Positions 60,470 to 64,000 of a DNA stretch of 64,000 bases are shown piece after piece. The stretch lies in assembly GCF_026343955.1 (NCBI RefSeq), contig NZ_JAPKNI010000002.1, positions 372,001 through 436,000 of the forward strand, given 5' to 3'. This stretch comes from Kaistia defluvii (GTDB taxonomy: Bacteria > Pseudomonadota > Alphaproteobacteria > Rhizobiales > Kaistiaceae). How positions within the stretch are numbered: the first letter of the stretch is position 1; each line of letters begins with the position of its first letter. Below the pieces are notes generated by a model. It was not told where the DNA came from. It did not search any database and saw nothing but the letters and a program-made list of their open reading frames with translations. A program made the translations under genes and the position numbers.

Positions 60470-61483
60470 ATGTCCAGTTGGTCTCGTCGTCTCGTCGCGC
60501 TGTGCGGCGCCTCCGTCATCGCGCTCGCCAGCCAGGCTGCGCTCGCCAAGGACGTCTCCGTCGCGGCGATCTCCGGCTATTTCGCTCAGGGTTTTGGCGT
60601 TGCCATCGTCGAGGGCCTGAAGAAGGCCGAGAAGGATCTCGGCGTGAAGGTCAAGCTGGTCGACACGGGCAACCGCGCGCTCGACTATGAAGAGCAGTTC
60701 AACAACCTCGCCAAGGGCGGCGAATACGACATCGTCTTCGTCATGGGCTGGGAGCTCGTCGACGCGCTGCAGAAGACCGCCGAAGCCTATCCGAACACCA
60801 AGTTCGTGTTCATCGACGGCGTGCTCGATTCCAAGCATATCGTCTATGCCAATTTCGCCCAGAACCAGGGCTCGTTCCTCGCTGGCGCTCTCGCCGGACT
60901 GATGGCCGAAAAGGGTAGCGAGATCGAGGGTCTCGGCGACGGCAAGGCCATCGGCTTCGTCGGCGGCCGTGACATCCCGGTCATCCGCGACTTCATGGTC
61001 GGCTACGAGCAGGGTGCCAAGACCGCGGCTCCCGACGTCCGTCTCGACGCCGTCTTCGCCGGCACCTTCGACGATCCGGCCAAGGGCAGCGAGCTGACCA
61101 TGGCGCTCTACGGCCAGGGTTCGGACATCGTCTACAACGTCGCCGGCCCGACGGGCGAGGGCGTGCTGCAGGCGAGCGCCGCCGCCGGCAAGTACTCGAT
61201 CGGCGTCGACGTCAACCAGTGCGACGTCGCGCCGGGCCATGTCATGGCCTCGATGCTGAAGAACGCCAACGTCGCCGTCTATGACCTGGTCAAGGACGTC
61301 GTCGACGGCAAGACGCTCGAGCCCGGCAGCGTCCACACGGCGGACATCAAGTCCGGCGGCGTCGAGCTGCTGCTTTGCCCCGGCGTCGCCGACAAGATCC
61401 CGGCCGACGTCAAGGAGAAGCTGGAAGCGCTGAAGGCTGACATCGCTTCGGGCAAGATCACGGTCGCCACGACGACGCAGTAA
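60470..61483 (+). CDS. BMP family ABC transporter substrate-binding protein
   Basis: A 337-residue periplasmic binding protein of the basic membrane protein (BmpA/PnrA) family. The Sec signal peptide ends QAALAKDV without a lipobox. The body shows VSVAAISGYFAQGFGVAIVE, YDIVFVMGWELVDALQKTA, NFAQNQGSFLAGALAGLMA, GFVGGRDIPVIRDFMVGYEQ, and IGVDVNQCDVAPGHVMASML. Family members bind purine nucleosides or similar ligands. It is the first gene of the operon, separated from the ATPase by a 217-base gap containing a stable hairpin, as often seen where the binding protein must be made in excess. Confidence 0.93.
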   Translation: MSSWSRRLVALCGASVIALASQAALAKDVSVAAISGYFAQGFGVAIVEGLKKAEKDLGVKVKLVDTGNRALDYEEQFNNLAKGGEYDIVFVMGWELVDALQKTAEAYPNTKFVFIDGVLDSKHIVYANFAQNQGSFLAGALAGLMAEKGSEIEGLGDGKAIGFVGGRDIPVIRDFMVGYEQGAKTAAPDVRLDAVFAGTFDDPAKGSELTMALYGQGSDIVYNVAGPTGEGVLQASAAAGKYSIGVDVNQCDVAPGHVMASMLKNANVAVYDLVKDVVDGKTLEPGSVHTADIKSGGVELLLCPGVADKIPADVKEKLEALKADIASGKITVATTTQ

Positions 61484-61502
61484 GCCATCTCCTGCCTGGA
61501 TC

Positions 61503-61526
61503 GCCCTCCCTTTGCGAAGGGAGGGC
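61503..61526 (+). repeat. Hairpin between binding protein and ATPase genes
   Basis: GCCCTCCCTT (61503-61512), loop TGCG, AAGGGAGGGC (61517-61526): a perfect 10-base stem 19 bases after the stop of the binding protein gene. It is followed by further G-rich and C-rich blocks like those of the 17829 repeat. It may stabilise the upstream message or cause partial termination, lowering expression of the downstream genes. Confidence 0.7.
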
Positions 61527-61700
61527 CGAAGCCTGCCTGCGGTTTCGGCAAGGGGTTGCGGTGAGGGAGCGTGCATGTGCCATAAGGCCTGTGCCGGTCC
61601 CGCGCCGTGATTGCCATGCCGGGGCCCAGTCGCCGTGTCGCGCCGCCCGACCTTCGGGCGAAGGCGCGGACGCGAGAATTGGTCCCGAGGACACTCCACC

Positions 61701-63239
61701 ATGCCCTTAGCCATCGAGCTGAAATCGATCACCAAGAGGTTCGGCGCCTTTGTCGCGAATGAGGACGTGAACCTCGCCGTCGAAAGCGGCAAGATCCACG
61801 CGATCATCGGCGAGAACGGAGCCGGCAAGACCACGCTGATGAACGTCCTGTTCGGGCTGCTGCAGCCGGACGAGGGCGAGATCTGGATCGATGGCGAGAA
61901 GAAGAATCTCCCCAATCCGGCGGCGGCGATCGCCGCGGGCATCGGCATGGTGCATCAGCACTTCAAGCTGGTGCCGTCGCTGACGGTGGCCGAGAACGTC
62001 TTTCTCGGCATGGAGATCCGCAAGGGCGGCCTGATCGACCATGCCGCCCAGATCCGGCGCACCGCCGAGCTCTCCAGGCAGTTCGGTCTCCAGGTCGATC
62101 CGACAGAGCGCGTTGGCCTGCTATCGGTCGGCATCGAGCAGCGTATCGAGATCCTGAAGGTTTTGGCGCGCGGCGCCCGGATCATCATTCTCGACGAGCC
62201 CACCGCCGTGCTGACGCCGCAGGAAAGCCGCGAGCTGTTCCAGACGCTGCGCGGCTTCGTCGCCCAGGGCATGACGGTCATCTTCATCTCGCATCACCTG
62301 GAAGAGGTGATGGAGGTCTCCGACAACGTCTCGGTGCTGCGTCTCGGCAAGAACGTCGCCACGCGCCCGACGGCGGAACTGACCAAGTCCGACCTCGTCC
62401 AGCTGATGGTCGGCCGCCTCGTGTCGTTCGATCGCCTGCCGCGCGTGGCCAGCGTCGGCAAGACCGTGCTCGAGGTCGAGGATCTCTGGGCGCGTGATGA
62501 TCGCCGCCTTCCGGCGCTCCGCGGCGTCTCCTTCGGCGTCCGCGCCGGAGAGATCGTCGGCATTGCCGGCGTCGCGGGCAATGGCCAGACCGAGCTCGCC
62601 GAGGTGCTGTCCGGCCTGCGCCCCTCCAGCCACGGTTCGATCCAGCTCAACGGCCGCACCATCACCGGCGCCTCGGCGCGCGAGATCCGCGCCGCCGGCG
62701 TCGGCCATGTCCCCGGCGACCGGCTGGTGCGCGGCGTCGACCGCAACGCCTCGATCTCGATGAACCTGCTGATGGGACGCCAGGACCAGAGCCCCTGGTC
62801 GAAGCATGGCATCATCAACCGCGCCTACCTGCTCGAGCAGACGCAGGCGCTGATCAAGCGCTTCGACATCCGCGCGCGCGGCCCGGAATCGACTGCCAAG
62901 AGCCTTTCCGGCGGCAACATCCAGAAGATCGTGCTGGCGCGCGAGTTCACCGGCGACGCCGATTGCCTGCTGATCGACCAGCCGACGCGCGGCGTCGACA
63001 TCGGCGCCCAGGAATCCATTCACGGCGAGATCATGCGCCAGCGTGACGCCGGCAAGGCGATCCTGCTGATTTCCGTCCAGCTCGACGAGCTGATCCGCCT
63101 CGCCGACCGCATCCTGGTGATGTTCGGTGGAACCATCATGGGCGAGATCCCGGGTGACCGGGTCGATGAGGAAGAGATCGGCATGCTCATGGCCGGCGTC
63201 GTTCCCGAGGCGCATTCCAACACCGTGGGGGCCGCTTGA
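61701..63239 (+). CDS. ABC transporter ATP-binding protein (nucleoside-type, duplicated)
   Basis: A 512-residue cytosolic ATPase with two tandem ATP-binding domains. The first has Walker A GENGAGKTTL (about 35-44), the signature LLSVGIEQRIEI and Walker B IIILDEP. The second keeps GIAGVAGNGQTEL (degenerate Walker A), the signature SLSGGNIQKI and Walker B CLLIDQP. This duplication is typical of sugar and nucleoside importers, and with the BMP-type receptor it indicates a nucleoside-type importer. The ATG at 61701 begins MPLAIELKSI. The stop shares one base with the permease start (TGATG). Confidence 0.95.
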   Translation: MPLAIELKSITKRFGAFVANEDVNLAVESGKIHAIIGENGAGKTTLMNVLFGLLQPDEGEIWIDGEKKNLPNPAAAIAAGIGMVHQHFKLVPSLTVAENVFLGMEIRKGGLIDHAAQIRRTAELSRQFGLQVDPTERVGLLSVGIEQRIEILKVLARGARIIILDEPTAVLTPQESRELFQTLRGFVAQGMTVIFISHHLEEVMEVSDNVSVLRLGKNVATRPTAELTKSDLVQLMVGRLVSFDRLPRVASVGKTVLEVEDLWARDDRRLPALRGVSFGVRAGEIVGIAGVAGNGQTELAEVLSGLRPSSHGSIQLNGRTITGASAREIRAAGVGHVPGDRLVRGVDRNASISMNLLMGRQDQSPWSKHGIINRAYLLEQTQALIKRFDIRARGPESTAKSLSGGNIQKIVLAREFTGDADCLLIDQPTRGVDIGAQESIHGEIMRQRDAGKAILLISVQLDELIRLADRILVMFGGTIMGEIPGDRVDEEEIGMLMAGVVPEAHSNTVGAA

Positions 63240-64000
63240 TGTCGGACCGCTTCGATAGTCTCTTCGGCCAGGGGCTGGCCATCCTGTTCGCCCTCGGCCT
63301 CGGCGCCCTCGTCATCCTCACCGTCGATGAGAGTCCCGTCCGCGTCTTCGTGACCCTGCTCAACGGCGCCTTCGGCAGCCCCGAGCGCATCGCCGGCACG
63401 CTGCTGCAGACGACGCCGATCCTGATCTGCGGCATCGCCGCCTGCATCTCGTTCCGCGGCGGCCTGTTCAACATCGGCATCGAGGGCCAGCTCTTCATGG
63501 GCGGCTTCTGGGCCACCTGGGTGGGCTTCTCGTTCAATCTGCCGCCGGCGCTGCACCTGCTGCTCGCCATGGCCGCGGCGGTGATCGCCGGCATGGCCTG
63601 GATCGCGATCCCCGCCTTCTTCCGGGCCCGCTACAAGACCAACGAGGTGGTCTCGACCATCCTCGCCAACTATGTCGCGATCCTGTTCACCTCCTACCTG
63701 ACGATCAACTGGTTCAAGCGCTCCGGCGGCCAGTCCGAGACGCCGCCAATCTTCGAAAGCGCCTATCTGCCCGAGCTGTTCTCGTTCTCGCGGCTGAACT
63801 GGGGCCTGATCATCGGCCTGGTGCTGGCGATCGGCGTCTATCTGTTCTTCACCCGCACCGCGCGCGGCTATGCCGTCAGCGAAATGGGCGCCAACCCGAA
63901 ATTCGCCGAATATGGCGGCATCGACATCAAGAAGCAGACCTTCCTGGTGCTGATCGCCTCCGGTGCGGTCGGCGGCCTGGCCGGCGGCGTGGAAGCGCTC
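63239..64000 (+). CDS. ABC transporter permease (nucleoside-type), cut by window end
   Basis: The reading frame from the ATG at 63239 is open to the window edge, 254 codons without a stop. The translated part has many hydrophobic stretches and the family motif GLFNIGIEGQLFMGG (about residues 78-92), then FRARYKTNEVVSTILANYVA near 124-143, the usual cytosolic coupling loop of BranD-type sugar and nucleoside permeases. It is the first of presumably two permeases of the operon. The start shares its A with the ATPase stop codon, indicating coupled translation. Confidence 0.93.
   Translation, partial: MSDRFDSLFGQGLAILFALGLGALVILTVDESPVRVFVTLLNGAFGSPERIAGTLLQTTPILICGIAACISFRGGLFNIGIEGQLFMGGFWATWVGFSFNLPPALHLLLAMAAAVIAGMAWIAIPAFFRARYKTNEVVSTILANYVAILFTSYLTINWFKRSGGQSETPPIFESAYLPELFSFSRLNWGLIIGLVLAIGVYLFFTRTARGYAVSEMGANPKFAEYGGIDIKKQTFLVLIASGAVGGLAGGVEAL

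Noticed and set aside
1-64000. CRISPR arrays, insertion sequences, prophage genes, restriction or toxin-antitoxin systems.
   Set aside because: No spaced repeats, transposase, integrase or typical motifs were seen on either strand.

Overview
The window is GC-rich, densely coded chromosomal DNA from an alphaproteobacterium, most likely of the order Hyphomicrobiales (Rhizobiales). The evidence is a BA14K-family protein, DUF992 and DUF930 proteins, a DUF952-pyrD pair, a class I lysyl-tRNA synthetase, a PodJ-like coiled-coil/Sel1 protein, TIGR02186 beside a TauE-type permease, and alphaproteobacterial regulatory motifs: EcfG promoters, GTTC-N7-GTTC SOS boxes and an Irr/ICE-type iron box. The genus cannot be fixed from the sequence alone. 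I see no transposase, integrase, prophage or CRISPR array; 58 protein genes (the last cut by the window end) and one tRNA are called.

Left part (1-8.6 kb): a BA14K cell-envelope protein, a GT39-type membrane glycosyltransferase, tRNA-Gly(CCC), three small unknown genes, an Omp25/31-like porin, a cytochrome b561 behind a perfect ICE-like palindrome, a small transaldolase, a small exported protein, and an S24 repressor coupled to a nuclease-like protein. Three promoters here match the EcfG general stress consensus (744-769, 3725-3749, 6665-6690), and one small gene has a LexA-type SOS box on its promoter (4027-4041). Stress and damage responses therefore converge on several uncharacterised genes.

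Middle part (8.6-31.7 kb): DUF952-pyrD; an ECF sigma/anti-sigma pair divergent from a DUF4394 protein; MATE exporter, histone-deacetylase-like enzyme, LysRS1, TerB-like protein, amino-acid binding protein, cellulose-synthase-like glycosyltransferase and spermidine-synthase-like protein. Then comes the ligase-associated DNA damage response set: PdeM, Lhr-type helicase, MBL-fold exonuclease and ATP-dependent ligase. The set is split by a DMT-family riboflavin transporter (RibN) under an FMN riboswitch. PdeM has its own SOS box. TIGR02186 and TauE genes follow.

Right part (31.9-64 kb): the PodJ-like protein divergent from a MerR regulator; an amidohydrolase-symporter-prolyl aminopeptidase operon; MarC; an amino acid antiporter plus arginine deiminase without the rest of the pathway; hydrolases; GltS, GntP-family and patatin genes; an AraC regulator and an RND efflux pair; an envelope-protein group; and the start of a BMP-type (nucleoside-like) ABC importer operon that runs off the window.
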